DNA from: Actinophytocola sp.
Lineage (GTDB): Bacteria > Actinomycetota > Actinomycetes > Mycobacteriales > Pseudonocardiaceae
Direction: 5' to 3'
Assembly: GCA_009377385.1 (NCBI GenBank)
Contig: WHUD01000026.1
Span: forward strand, 1-39,818
DNA: 39,818 nucleotides
In this document: in pieces, positions 32,094 to 39,818 of the stretch
Layout: every line of letters begins with the position of its first letter
How positions within the stretch are numbered: the stretch's first letter is position 1
Made by a program: the position numbers and the translations under genes
Notes under the pieces: generated by a model
Database searches by the model: none
What the model saw: the letters and a program-made list of their open reading frames with translations, nothing else
Told to the model about the DNA's origin: nothing

Positions 32094-33748
32094 GCCATCT
32101 GTGCTCCGCTGCGATCCGCGCGCTGTCCGGCACGCCGAACGTGCGGCTGCGCGGCGAGGTGCTGCATGACGGCGAGCGCACACTGCCGGTCACCGCGCCG
32201 CATCTGCGCCCTGGCGACGGCGCGGACGTCGGCAGCCGCCGGGGTGCCGCCGATGGCATGGCGTCGCGGCTGCGGCACTCCGACCTCGCACTCCACCAAC
32301 GACTCCGGCCCGCCGATGCGCTGCCTGGGCTGGTGTTCGACCTACTCGAGCAGTTCCGGGCAGAAGCCCTGGCCGCCGAGCAATACCCCGGCGTGCGGGC
32401 GAACCTGCGGCACCGGTTCCTGCGGTGGACCCGCGAGTTCGCCGATGCCGGGCTGACGGAGACCGACACCGGGCAGCTGCTGTACACCATCGCGCAGGTC
32501 GGCCGCACCACCGTGCTGGGCGATCCGGTGCCCGCCGAGGCGCAGGAGGTCATCGAGGCGACCCGGTTCGCGCTCGCGGGCCGTATCGGGCACGCGCTGC
32601 GGGGACTGCGCAGCGACCGCGCCGACCAGCGTCGTTACGCCCGCTCGGCGCTGGCCGTCGCCACCGTGATCGGCGAGCTGGCCGCAAGCGCCGAGGAGTC
32701 CGACGCGGACCCTGGCCGGGCCACGGTGGGCATGGCGCGGCTGTTCGGCCTGGACGACGCGGACGACGACGGCGGGTTCGCAAGCGCGCGGGTGCCTTCG
32801 GAGCCCGCAGGGACCGTGTCGGAGTATCGCGCGTTCACCACGACCTACGACGTCGAGCAGCCAGCATCGACAGCGGTGCGGCCCGCACTGCTCGCCGACT
32901 ACCGGCAGCGGCTGGACGACCGGCTCGCGGCGGCGGGCGTCGCGCTCGCCCCGCTGGTGCGCGAACTACAGCGACTGCTGGCAGGGACCGGCGCCAGCAG
33001 CGATTGGGAGCGCGGGTACGAGGCGGGCGCCGTCGACGCGGCGCAACTGACCCGGTTGGTCACGACCACCGGCGCGCGGGACGTCTTTCGCGCCGAGACC
33101 GAGCAGCCGGACGTGAGCTGCGTCGTCACGCTGCTCATCGACTGCTCTGGGTCGATGCGCCGTCACGCCGAGGCCGTCGCGATGCTGGCCGACGTGCTCG
33201 CCCGCGCGCTGGAGCGCGCCGGGGCGAGGTGCGAGATCCTCGGGTTCACCACGCGCGGTTGGCACGGCGGGTGTGCGGTGGCCGACTGGCGCCGGGCGGG
33301 CAAGCCGGCACACCCCGGCAGGCTCACCGAGCTGCGGCACCTCGTAGTCAAGGACGCCGACACGAGCTACCGCCGCGCCCGGAGGGACATCGCGGCGCTG
33401 CTCAAACCCGACCTGTACCGCGAGGGCGTCGCGGGCGAGGCGTTGCGCTGGGCGCAGCGGCGGGTGCTCGCACGGCCGGAACGGCACCGGGTGGTGCTGT
33501 TCGTCTCGGACGGCATTCCGATGGACACCGCGACCGCGCAGGTCAACGGCAGCCGCTACCTCGACGACCACCTCAGCGACGTCGTGCTGCGCACCGAACA
33601 GGCGGGCGACCCGGCGCTGGCAGGGATCGGCGCGAACGCGGACCTGGGCCGTCACTTCCGGCACGCCCGCGAGCTCGACGTCGCCAGCGGGGTGAGCAAC
33701 GCGCTGCTGCGGCAGCTGCTGCGCACCCTTGCGGAGACGCGGGCGTAG
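32090..33748 (+). CDS. cobT: CobT-like von Willebrand A-domain protein
   Basis: 552 residues. The C-terminal VWA domain has the MIDAS motif LLIDCSGSM (Asp351, Ser353, Ser355), then [51 protein letters not shown] and [10 protein letters not shown], all as in cobaltochelatase CobT. The middle has [11 protein letters not shown] as in CobT. The acidic linker of classical CobT is short here (DDADDDGG near 222-229). It is coupled to the CobS-like gene by ATGA. Together they form a MoxR/VWA-type pair that remodels or metallates a partner enzyme. In this context the partner is unknown; Xsc or a missing metalloenzyme are guesses. Its stop codon lies in a strong terminator. Confidence 0.85.
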   Translation: MSHLCSAAIRALSGTPNVRLRGEVLHDGERTLPVTAPHLRPGDGADVGSRRGAADGMASRLRHSDLALHQRLRPADALPGLVFDLLEQFRAEALAAEQYPGVRANLRHRFLRWTREFADAGLTETDTGQLLYTIAQVGRTTVLGDPVPAEAQEVIEATRFALAGRIGHALRGLRSDRADQRRYARSALAVATVIGELAASAEESDADPGRATVGMARLFGLDDADDDGGFASARVPSEPAGTVSEYRAFTTTYDVEQPASTAVRPALLADYRQRLDDRLAAAGVALAPLVRELQRLLAGTGASSDWERGYEAGAVDAAQLTRLVTTTGARDVFRAETEQPDVSCVVTLLIDCSGSMRRHAEAVAMLADVLARALERAGARCEILGFTTRGWHGGCAVADWRRAGKPAHPGRLTELRHLVVKDADTSYRRARRDIAALLKPDLYREGVAGEALRWAQRRVLARPERHRVVLFVSDGIPMDTATAQVNGSRYLDDHLSDVVLRTEQAGDPALAGIGANADLGRHFRHARELDVASGVSNALLRQLLRTLAETRA

Positions 33749-33777
33749 GCCCGGGCTCGGCTGCCCGGGCCTACGCC
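33742..33777. terminator. Strong bidirectional hairpin terminator
   Basis: GGCGTAGGCCCGGG (33742-33755) pairs perfectly with CCCGGGCCTACGCC (33764-33777) across an 8-nt loop. The stem includes the stop codon of the CobT-like gene and lies between that gene and the convergent permease gene, so it can end transcripts from both sides. Confidence 0.85.
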
Positions 33778-33819
33778 GTCCTGCCGGTGCCGTGAGGGCT
33801 CAGGCGCGATCGCGACCCG

Positions 33820-35364
33820 TTATGACGTGCCCGCCGGAGTTTGCCGGGTGGACGCCTCGACCTGGGCAGCCCCGGTATCCTTGGCGCCTTCGGCGGCCTC
33901 GGTGCCACCTGCCGACTCCCGCCCGGCGCCGTCGCCCAGGATCAGGTAGCGCATCTCGTCGTCGCTGAGCTTGTTGTTCGCGGCGCGCCGGATGCCGTAG
34001 AACACCAAGCCGAGCACGATCCACACCACCAGCGCGGTCAGCGACTCGGTTCCCAGCATCGCCGGGGAGAACGGCAGCAACAGCAGCCCGAGGAACGTCG
34101 CGCCGATGGCGGCGCCGAGCAGGCTCAGCACCAGCTTGGCGGGCGAGCCCACCGAGCCAGCCCGGAACTTCCGGAACGCGACAAGGCAGGTGTAGGTGTA
34201 GGCGATCGTCACGCCCACCGCCGACATGTCGACAACCCACAGCAGCGCCTCGCGGCCGAACCACGGCGCGACAAGGCACAACGCGGCGGCGAAGCCGATA
34301 CCGATGTACGGCGTGCCGTACCTCGGGTGCAGCTTGCCGAACGCGGCGGGCAACATCCGCGCCCGCCCCATGGCGAACAGCAGCCTGCTCGCGGCGACGT
34401 AGAAGCCGTTCAGCCCGGTGAAGATGCCCATCGACAGCGCCAGCGCCAGCAGCATGATGCCGATGCCGCCGAACAGCCCGGACACCGCGTCTCCGGTGCC
34501 CCAGATAGGCCCGTCAGCGACCAGCGCGGTCCACGGCGTCGCCGACGCGGTCGCGATGATCATCAGCGCGTACAGCCCTGCTGCCGCGATGATGGCAAGC
34601 ACGATAAGCCGGAACGCCTTGGCTGGAGCGAAGTCGAACTCCTCGGCGGCCTGCGGGACGTTGTCGAAGCCGACGTACGCCCATGGCGCGATGGCCACGA
34701 TCGCCAGTATCGCCGTCCATGGCGGGACGTCGACGGGGAAGGCGGGTGCGGCGTTGCTGAGCTGGCCGTCTGGGTGCAACAGCACGCCGAGCAGGATCGC
34801 GGCGACCCCGGCCAGCATGATCAGGCAGAAGATGTACTGCAACCGGCCAGACACCGTCGCGCCCCGGATGTTGAGGAACGCGAACAGCACCAGCGCGGTA
34901 CTGGCGATCAGCACCTCGCCGAGGTAGACCTCCCAGCCCGCGACCTCGTACAGCAGCACCTGTTCGGCTACCTGCGGCAGCACGTACCGCGCGAGCAGCG
35001 CCAGCGCGGAGGCGTTCAACGCGACGATGCACGTATAGCCGAGGGTGAGGAACCACCCGCAGAGGAATGCGTGCCGCCTGCCGAAGCCGACGTAGGCGTA
35101 GGCGAACTCGCCGCCGGACACCGGGAAGCTGCGGATGAGGAACCCGTAGCTGACGGCGATGACGATCATCATCAGGCCGCCGATGAGGAAGCCGATGATG
35201 GCGCCGAGCGGGCCCGCCGTGCCGAGCCAGTCGGTCGGCAGCACGAACGCGCCCCACCCGACGGCTGAGCCGAGCGCGATGGCCCAGACCCACCTCGGTT
35301 TGAGCGTCTTTGACAACTGGGCACGGGGCTCCGCCCCGGCTGGAGTGTGACTGATCGGTTGCAT
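33820..35364 (-). CDS. APC-family permease, probable taurine importer
   Basis: 514 residues with about twelve hydrophobic helices and the first-helix signature WAIALGSAVGWGAFVLPTDWLG of amino acid-polyamine-organocation transporters. The C-terminus is hydrophilic (about 60 residues). The ATG at 35364 follows GAGGG at short distance; frames upstream of it overlap pta and are not part of the gene. It is the last gene of the minus-strand group tpa-ald-pta-permease, 65 bp behind pta. In this setting uptake of taurine (or another amino sulfonate) by secondary transport is the simplest job. No TauABC-type ABC transporter is seen in the window. Substrate inferred. Confidence 0.82.
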   Translation of the reverse strand: MQPISHTPAGAEPRAQLSKTLKPRWVWAIALGSAVGWGAFVLPTDWLGTAGPLGAIIGFLIGGLMMIVIAVSYGFLIRSFPVSGGEFAYAYVGFGRRHAFLCGWFLTLGYTCIVALNASALALLARYVLPQVAEQVLLYEVAGWEVYLGEVLIASTALVLFAFLNIRGATVSGRLQYIFCLIMLAGVAAILLGVLLHPDGQLSNAAPAFPVDVPPWTAILAIVAIAPWAYVGFDNVPQAAEEFDFAPAKAFRLIVLAIIAAAGLYALMIIATASATPWTALVADGPIWGTGDAVSGLFGGIGIMLLALALSMGIFTGLNGFYVAASRLLFAMGRARMLPAAFGKLHPRYGTPYIGIGFAAALCLVAPWFGREALLWVVDMSAVGVTIAYTYTCLVAFRKFRAGSVGSPAKLVLSLLGAAIGATFLGLLLLPFSPAMLGTESLTALVVWIVLGLVFYGIRRAANNKLSDDEMRYLILGDGAGRESAGGTEAAEGAKDTGAAQVEASTRQTPAGTS

Positions 35365-35429
35365 GTGACCCTCGATCTCCGGGAACCCGCGCGGGTTCCC
35401 CTTCAGTGTGCGGAGGAACGAGGCTTGGC

Positions 35430-36422
35430 CTAGTCCGCCGCGTTTGCTTGCAGGGCACTGATCGCGGAGACGGCAACGATGTCTGCGCTGCTGCAACCAC
35501 GGGAAAGGTCGTTCACCGGCGCGGCGAGTCCTTGCAGGATGGGGCCGTACGCCCGCGCGCCCGCGAGCCGCTCGGTGATCTTGTAGCCGATGTTTCCGGC
35601 TGACAGGTTGGGGAAGATGAACACGTTGGCCCGCCCCGCGACGGGCGAGCCGTTCGCCTTGCTGCGGCCAACGGAGTCGAGCAGCGCGGCGTCGAACTGC
35701 AGCTCGCCGTCGATGGCGAGCGCGGGGTCCCGCTCGGTCACCAGTGCGGTCGCCTCCCTGACCAGCCCGACACTGGTGTGCTCGGCGCTGCCCTTGGTGG
35801 AGAACGACAGCATGGCGACGGCGGGCTCGGTGCCGGTGAGCGTCGCGTAGGTGTGGCTGGTGGCCACGGCGACCTCGGCGAGCTGCGGCGCGTCCGGTTC
35901 GGGTAGCACGGCGCAGTCGCCATAGCCGATGAGCCTGCCATCCGGAAGCGCCATCAGGAAACTGCTGGTCACGCACTGCGCGCCTGGTGCGGTGCCGACC
36001 ACCCGCAGTGCGGCACGCAGCACCTCGGCGGTCGGCCTGCACGCGCCTGCCACGCAGGCGTCCGCGAGCCCGGCAGGCACAGCGGCGACGGCCAGCGCCA
36101 GCGGGTCGGCGCCGATGCCAGGAAGCCGCTCGTCGAGCACCGCCCCCGCCGGTCCGTCGGCGAGCGCGGGCGGCTCGGCGATGGTGACCCGCTCGTCGAG
36201 CCGCACCCCCTCCCGCTCGGCGACGTCGTGCACCCGGTCGCGCTGCGCGACCAGCACTGGGGTCACGCCGAACTCCGCCAGCCGCGCCGCCGCAGTGACC
36301 ACGCGTGGGTCGTCACCGTCGGCGAGCGCCACTCGCGTCGGCGTCCCCGCCAGCCGCGCGCACCAGCGCGCGATCAGCGCGTCCGGCGCGGCGACCTGCG
36401 GTTCGGGGGCGACGGTGGACAT
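35430..36422 (-). CDS. pta: Phosphate acetyltransferase
   Basis: 330 residues, the short form that contains only the PTA/PTB catalytic domain without the N-terminal DRTGG part. Recognisable segments are [63 protein letters not shown], and [29 protein letters not shown] with CSSADIV at the end. It converts the acetyl phosphate made by Xsc to acetyl-CoA, the final step of taurine carbon use. Its ATG at 36422 is 2 bp after the ald stop, so it is translated with ald. Confidence 0.94.
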   Translation of the reverse strand: MSTVAPEPQVAAPDALIARWCARLAGTPTRVALADGDDPRVVTAAARLAEFGVTPVLVAQRDRVHDVAEREGVRLDERVTIAEPPALADGPAGAVLDERLPGIGADPLALAVAAVPAGLADACVAGACRPTAEVLRAALRVVGTAPGAQCVTSSFLMALPDGRLIGYGDCAVLPEPDAPQLAEVAVATSHTYATLTGTEPAVAMLSFSTKGSAEHTSVGLVREATALVTERDPALAIDGELQFDAALLDSVGRSKANGSPVAGRANVFIFPNLSAGNIGYKITERLAGARAYGPILQGLAAPVNDLSRGCSSADIVAVSAISALQANAAD

Positions 36423-36424
36423 GC

Positions 36425-37549
36425 TCAGCGCTCCGTGCCGATAGCGTCGGCCAGCGGGAGGTGGTCGAGCCCGTGCGCCCGCGCGACGGGCTCGTTGGTG
36501 AGCTGCCCGCCGAGGGTGTTCAGGCCGGGCGCGAGCACCGGGTCGTCGGCCAGCGCCTGCCGCCAGCCCTTGTCGGCGATCGCCCTGACGTACGGCAGGG
36601 TGACGTTGGTGAGCGCGTAGGTGGAGGTGTTCGGCACCGCGCCGGGCATGTTGGCGACGCAGTAGAACACCGAGTCGTGCACGGGGTACGTCGGGTCGTC
36701 GTGGGTGGTCGGCCGGGAGTCCTCGAAGCAGCCGCCCTGGTCGATCGAGATGTCGACAAGCACACTGCCCGGCTTCATCCGCGCCACCTGCGCGTTGGAC
36801 ACCAGCCGGGGCGCCTTCGCGCCTGGCAGCAGCACCGCGCCGATGACCAGGTCGGCGCCGAGCACCGCGCGTTCGATCTCGAAGCTGTTGGCGACGACGG
36901 TGGTGACGCGTCCGTTGTAGCGGCGATCGAGCGCGCGCAGCTTGTCGACGTCGGTGTCGAGCACCGTGACGTCGGCCCAGCCGCCGACCGCCATCGCGAT
37001 CGCGTTCGTGCCAGCTACCCCGGCGCCGAGTACGACGACCTTGGCCGGTTCGACGCCGGTGACGCCGCCGAGCAGCAGCCCGCGCCCACCGCCGGTGCGG
37101 CGCAGCGCCTCCGCGCCGACCTGCGGCGCGAGGCAGCCAGCGACCTCGCTCATCGGGTACAGCAGCGGCAGCGCGCCGCTCGGGAGCTGCACCGTCTCGT
37201 AGGCGATGGCGGTGGTCTTGGCGCCCAGCAGCGCGTCGGTGCACTCGCGTGACGCCGCCAGGTGCAGGTAGGTGAACAACGTCAGGTCCTCGCGCAGCCG
37301 GTGGTACTCCGACTCGATCGGCTCCTTGACCTTCAGCACCAGTTCGGACTGGCCCCACACCTCTTCGGCCGACTCCAGGATCTTCGCGCCAGCCGCGGTG
37401 AACTCGTCGTCGCGGATGGACGATCCGGCACCCGCGCCGGTTTCGATCACGACGTCGTGGCCTCGGCTGGTCAGCTCGTGCACGCCTGGTGGCGTGAGCG
37501 CGACGCGGTACTCGTGGTTCTTGACTTCCTTGGGAACGCCGATACGCAT
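36425..37549 (-). CDS. ald: Alanine dehydrogenase
   Basis: 374 residues, the standard length. [20 protein letters not shown] starts the protein; Lys75 (LVLKVKEP) and His96 (YLHLAAS) match the substrate and catalytic residues of M. tuberculosis alanine dehydrogenase; [18 protein letters not shown] is the NAD-binding loop. It oxidises L-alanine to pyruvate and ammonium, which here recycles the amino acceptor of Tpa and releases taurine nitrogen. It lies 28 bp after tpa and 2 bp before pta in one operon. A basic RBS-like GGAA/AAGCGAG region precedes the start. Confidence 0.96.
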   Translation of the reverse strand: MRIGVPKEVKNHEYRVALTPPGVHELTSRGHDVVIETGAGAGSSIRDDEFTAAGAKILESAEEVWGQSELVLKVKEPIESEYHRLREDLTLFTYLHLAASRECTDALLGAKTTAIAYETVQLPSGALPLLYPMSEVAGCLAPQVGAEALRRTGGGRGLLLGGVTGVEPAKVVVLGAGVAGTNAIAMAVGGWADVTVLDTDVDKLRALDRRYNGRVTTVVANSFEIERAVLGADLVIGAVLLPGAKAPRLVSNAQVARMKPGSVLVDISIDQGGCFEDSRPTTHDDPTYPVHDSVFYCVANMPGAVPNTSTYALTNVTLPYVRAIADKGWRQALADDPVLAPGLNTLGGQLTNEPVARAHGLDHLPLADAIGTER

Positions 37550-37577
37550 GGCGTCATCTCGCTTTCTGGGTGGGGAT

Positions 37578-38948
37578 TCAGGTCCGCACGTGGGTGTCGA
37601 CGGCGTCGACGACGGCGGAGACCTTGTGCAGCAGGTCGTCGAGTACGACCTGGTCGGCGACCAGCGGTGGGGAGAGCATCAGCATGGTGGCGCCCCGGTC
37701 GTCGGGGCGGGTGATGAGTCCGACGTCGCGCATGGCGCGTGGCATGACCTCGCCGACGATCTCGCGGCTCTGCTGCTCGGTCAGTGGCCTGCCGGTGTGG
37801 CGGTCGGCGGCGAACTCCAGCGCGTAGAAGAACCCGGTGCCGCGCCACTCCGCGACGCTGCTGCTGGCGTCGCGGATGCGATCGAGCCCGGCCTGAAAGT
37901 GCGGCTCCAACGCGCGCACGTTGCCGAGGACGTCCTCATCGGACAGTGCGGTCAGGTTGGCGACGGCGACGGCCGTCGACACCGGGTGCCCACCCCACGT
38001 GGCGCCGTGGGTGAAGGTGCCAGCCTGCGGCGAGTCGTAGAGTCGCTCGACCAGCGGGCGGCGCAGCAACACCCCGCCGAGCGGGGCGTAGCCGGACGTC
38101 GCGCCCTTGGCGAAGGTGATCAAATCAGGCACCACGCCGTACTTCGCGCTGCCGAACCACTCCCCAAGCCTGCCGTAGGCGCAAATGACCTCGTCCGCGA
38201 CCAGCAGGATGCCGTGGCGGTCGCAGATCTCGCGCAACTGCTGCCAGTAGCCCTCCGGCGGCACGATCGCACCCCGGGAGTTCTGCACCGGCTCGGCGAA
38301 CACGGCGGCGATGGTCTCCGGGCCTTCCTCCTCGATGACGGCCTCGATCGCCTTGACGCTAGGCAGCTCGGCGGCGCTGCCGCCCTCGGGTACCCGCTCG
38401 CCGAGCGTGTTCGGGACGTGCCGGACGCCGGGCATCAGCGGGCCGAACGGCTCCCTGAACTTCGGGATACCGGTGACGGCGAGCGCCCCGAGCGTGGTGC
38501 CGTGGTAGGCCATGTCCCGCGCGATGATCTTGGTGCGCTGTGGCTCGCCCTGGCCACGGTGATACTGCCGGACGAACTTCACCGCCGACTCAACGGCCTC
38601 CGAACCGGAGTTGACAAAGAAGACAGTCTCCAGATCACCCGGCGCGTGCCCGGCGATCAGCGTGGCCGCCTCGACCGAGGCTGGATGCGCCGCCGACCAG
38701 TTCGTCCAATACGCCAGCGACTCCATCTGCTTGGCCGCCGCCGCGGAAATGTCGGAACGGCCGTGGCCGATGTTGACGCAAAACAACCCAGCCAAGCCAT
38801 CGAGGAAGCCGCGGCCGGAGTCGTCGTAGACGTAGCAGCCCTCACCGCGGGTGATGATCGGCAGCGCGTCCTCGCGCCACGCCGCACCCTTCGTGAAATG
38901 CGGAAGCAGGTGTCGCCGAGCCAATGCTCGGATGTCAGTCGATGTCAC
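37578..38948 (-). CDS. tpa: Taurine:pyruvate aminotransferase
   Basis: 456 residues of class-III PLP aminotransferases. YDDSGRGFLDGLAGLFCVNIGHGR, FFVNSGSEAVESAVK, RDMAYHGTTLGALAVTG, ADEVICAYGRLGEWF (Asp252) and ITFAKGATSGYAPLGG with Schiff-base Lys281 are in the expected order. Tpa moves the amino group of taurine to pyruvate, giving sulfoacetaldehyde and alanine. A beta-alanine:pyruvate enzyme would look similar; the neighbouring ald, pta and xsc settle the choice. I start at the GTG at 38948, which has GGAGGG 5 nt upstream, rather than a longer frame that reads into the regulatory region. First gene of the minus-strand operon; a perfect palindrome lies about 95 bp upstream. Confidence 0.94.
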   Translation of the reverse strand: MTSTDIRALARRHLLPHFTKGAAWREDALPIITRGEGCYVYDDSGRGFLDGLAGLFCVNIGHGRSDISAAAAKQMESLAYWTNWSAAHPASVEAATLIAGHAPGDLETVFFVNSGSEAVESAVKFVRQYHRGQGEPQRTKIIARDMAYHGTTLGALAVTGIPKFREPFGPLMPGVRHVPNTLGERVPEGGSAAELPSVKAIEAVIEEEGPETIAAVFAEPVQNSRGAIVPPEGYWQQLREICDRHGILLVADEVICAYGRLGEWFGSAKYGVVPDLITFAKGATSGYAPLGGVLLRRPLVERLYDSPQAGTFTHGATWGGHPVSTAVAVANLTALSDEDVLGNVRALEPHFQAGLDRIRDASSSVAEWRGTGFFYALEFAADRHTGRPLTEQQSREIVGEVMPRAMRDVGLITRPDDRGATMLMLSPPLVADQVVLDDLLHKVSAVVDAVDTHVRT

Positions 38949-39042
38949 GGGTCCCTCCGCGGTCGTCCTTCGATTCGCGTGATGCGGACCACTGTGCGGG
39001 ACCGACAGGACCCATAACAGATCCAGAGCGCGACGTCTTTTT

Positions 39043-39067
39043 GGGTACCAGTGCGAAACTGGTACCC
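39043..39067. promoter_or_regulatory. Perfect 10-bp inverted repeat between tpa and the amidohydrolase gene
   Basis: GGGTACCAGT (39043-39052) and ACTGGTACCC (39058-39067) are exact inverse copies around GCGAA. They lie in the 203-bp divergent region between tpa and the amidohydrolase, about 95 bp from each start codon. The size fits an operator for a dimeric regulator such as an IclR protein. A T-run next to the left arm (39038-39042) could instead make it a small terminator for leftward-arriving transcripts, but there is no gene that would need one. Confidence 0.65.
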
Positions 39068-39151
39068 CGAAAGTGCCCTCGATCTGGACCTGTGCGGAAG
39101 ACCACAGGGCCAGTAGCTTCACCGCGACCTCACATCAACCCGGAGGTGCGG

Positions 39152-39818
39152 ATGGAGCGGGCGGATCGGATCCTCTACGGCGGGCGGGTGCGCACGCTGG
39201 ACGCGGTCGGGAGCACGGCGGACGCGGTCGCGATCCGCGACGGCCGGGTGCTCGCGCTTGGTACCAGCCGCGAGATGGCCGCGCTGGCCGGTGAGCGCAC
39301 CGAGTGGTGCGACTTGGCGGGCCGCACGGCCCTACCCGGCTTCATCGAGACGCACAACCACCCGTACTTCTTCGGCTTGACGCTGGCCGCGGCGGTCGAC
39401 GCGGGCTCGCCGCCGAACGATGCCATCGCCGACATCGTCGAGCGGGTCGCCGAGGCCGCTCGTGCGGCAGAGCCCGGCGAGTGGATCGTCGGCTACCGCT
39501 ACGACGACACGCTGCTCGCCGACTGTCGCCACCCCACGCGGCACGACCTCGATCCGGTGTCCGGCGACCATCCGGTGCTGCTGGTGCACGTCTCGGGGCA
39601 TTTCGTCACCGCGAACACCCGCGCGCTGCGAGCGGCGGGGATCGGGCCAGGCACGCAGGACCCGCCTGGCGGGGTCATCGGCAGGGACGACTCCGGTGAA
39701 CCGAACGGGGTACTCGCCGAGACGGCCGCGTTCCCGGTCTACGCGCTGCTGCCCAAGCGATCCCACCGCGAGATGACCGAGATCCTCGGCCTCGCGGGCG
39801 ACGCATACCTCGCCGCCG
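39152..39818 (+). CDS. Amidohydrolase (YtcJ-like family 3), N-terminal part, cut by window end
   Basis: The first 222 codons are present. ADRILYGGRVRTLDAVGSTADAVAIRDGRVLALG is the N-terminal beta-sandwich, GRTALPGFIETHNHPYFFG holds the metal-binding HxH (the HNH), and HVSGHFVTANTRALRAAGI and GGVIGRDDSGEPNGVLAE are typical of the YtcJ-like amidohydrolase_3 group. These enzymes hydrolyse amide or related C-N bonds with one or two metals. GGAGG at 39142-39146 places the start at the ATG 39152. It is divergent from tpa with a shared regulatory region; it might release a taurine-like amine from a conjugate, which is a guess. The C-terminal half, including the remaining metal ligands, is outside the window. 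Confidence 0.85.
   Translation, partial: MERADRILYGGRVRTLDAVGSTADAVAIRDGRVLALGTSREMAALAGERTEWCDLAGRTALPGFIETHNHPYFFGLTLAAAVDAGSPPNDAIADIVERVAEAARAAEPGEWIVGYRYDDTLLADCRHPTRHDLDPVSGDHPVLLVHVSGHFVTANTRALRAAGIGPGTQDPPGGVIGRDDSGEPNGVLAETAAFPVYALLPKRSHREMTEILGLAGDAYLAA

Noticed and set aside
33820..36042. Single 740-codon protein covering permease and part of pta
   Set aside because: The N-terminal part is the pta gene read in another frame; the permease has its own start at 35364.

Overview
The window is GC-rich DNA (GTG starts, ATGA/GTGA stop-start overlaps, Tat-type lipoprotein signal, transporter without its own ATPase) from an actinomycete, most likely a member of the Pseudonocardiaceae (Amycolatopsis-like). 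That genus-level guess is an inference from gene content and style only.

Layout. (1) 1-1.06 kb: a cut IS110-family transposase and decayed sequence. (2) 1.06-9.2 kb: mostly minus-strand housekeeping or accessory genes: a MoaD-like protein coupled to a BNR-repeat protein, a PhoD-type phosphatase, kynureninase, a glyoxalase-II/ETHE1-like hydrolase (plus strand) and a secreted penicillin-acylase-type hydrolase. (3) 9.26-24.76 kb: a sulfoquinovose (SQ) island. A GntR/FadR regulator is divergent from suyA-suyB, a sulfolactaldehyde-type dehydrogenase, slcC and comC. A DeoR regulator follows, then an operon of YihV-like kinase, YihT-like aldolase, fucose/arabinose-isomerase-family isomerase, ABC sugar-binding lipoprotein, two permeases and a GH31 glycosidase. 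(4) 24.8-28.4 kb: a subtilase remnant, terminators, a coiled-coil protein, a hemerythrin-domain protein, an anti-sigma/ECF sigma pair, a small Cys-rich protein and a 21-bp tandem repeat. (5) 28.4-39.8 kb: a taurine dissimilation locus: xsc, divergent IclR regulator, CobS- and CobT-like genes, then (minus strand) APC permease, pta, ald and tpa, and a divergent amidohydrolase cut by the window end.

How it works together (inference from families and order). The ABC system imports SQ or an SQ glycoside and GH31 frees SQ. The isomerase, kinase and aldolase split it into dihydroxyacetone phosphate and (S)-sulfolactaldehyde. The dehydrogenase gives (S)-sulfolactate, SlcC and ComC invert it to the (R)-form through sulfopyruvate, and SuyAB releases pyruvate and sulfite. 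Thus one locus appears to encode complete use of all six SQ carbons plus desulfonation, work usually described as shared between two bacteria. The second island turns taurine into sulfoacetaldehyde (Tpa, with Ald recycling alanine to pyruvate and ammonium), then acetyl phosphate plus sulfite (Xsc) and acetyl-CoA (Pta). Both routes give sulfite, yet no recognisable sulfite oxidase or exporter lies in the window.
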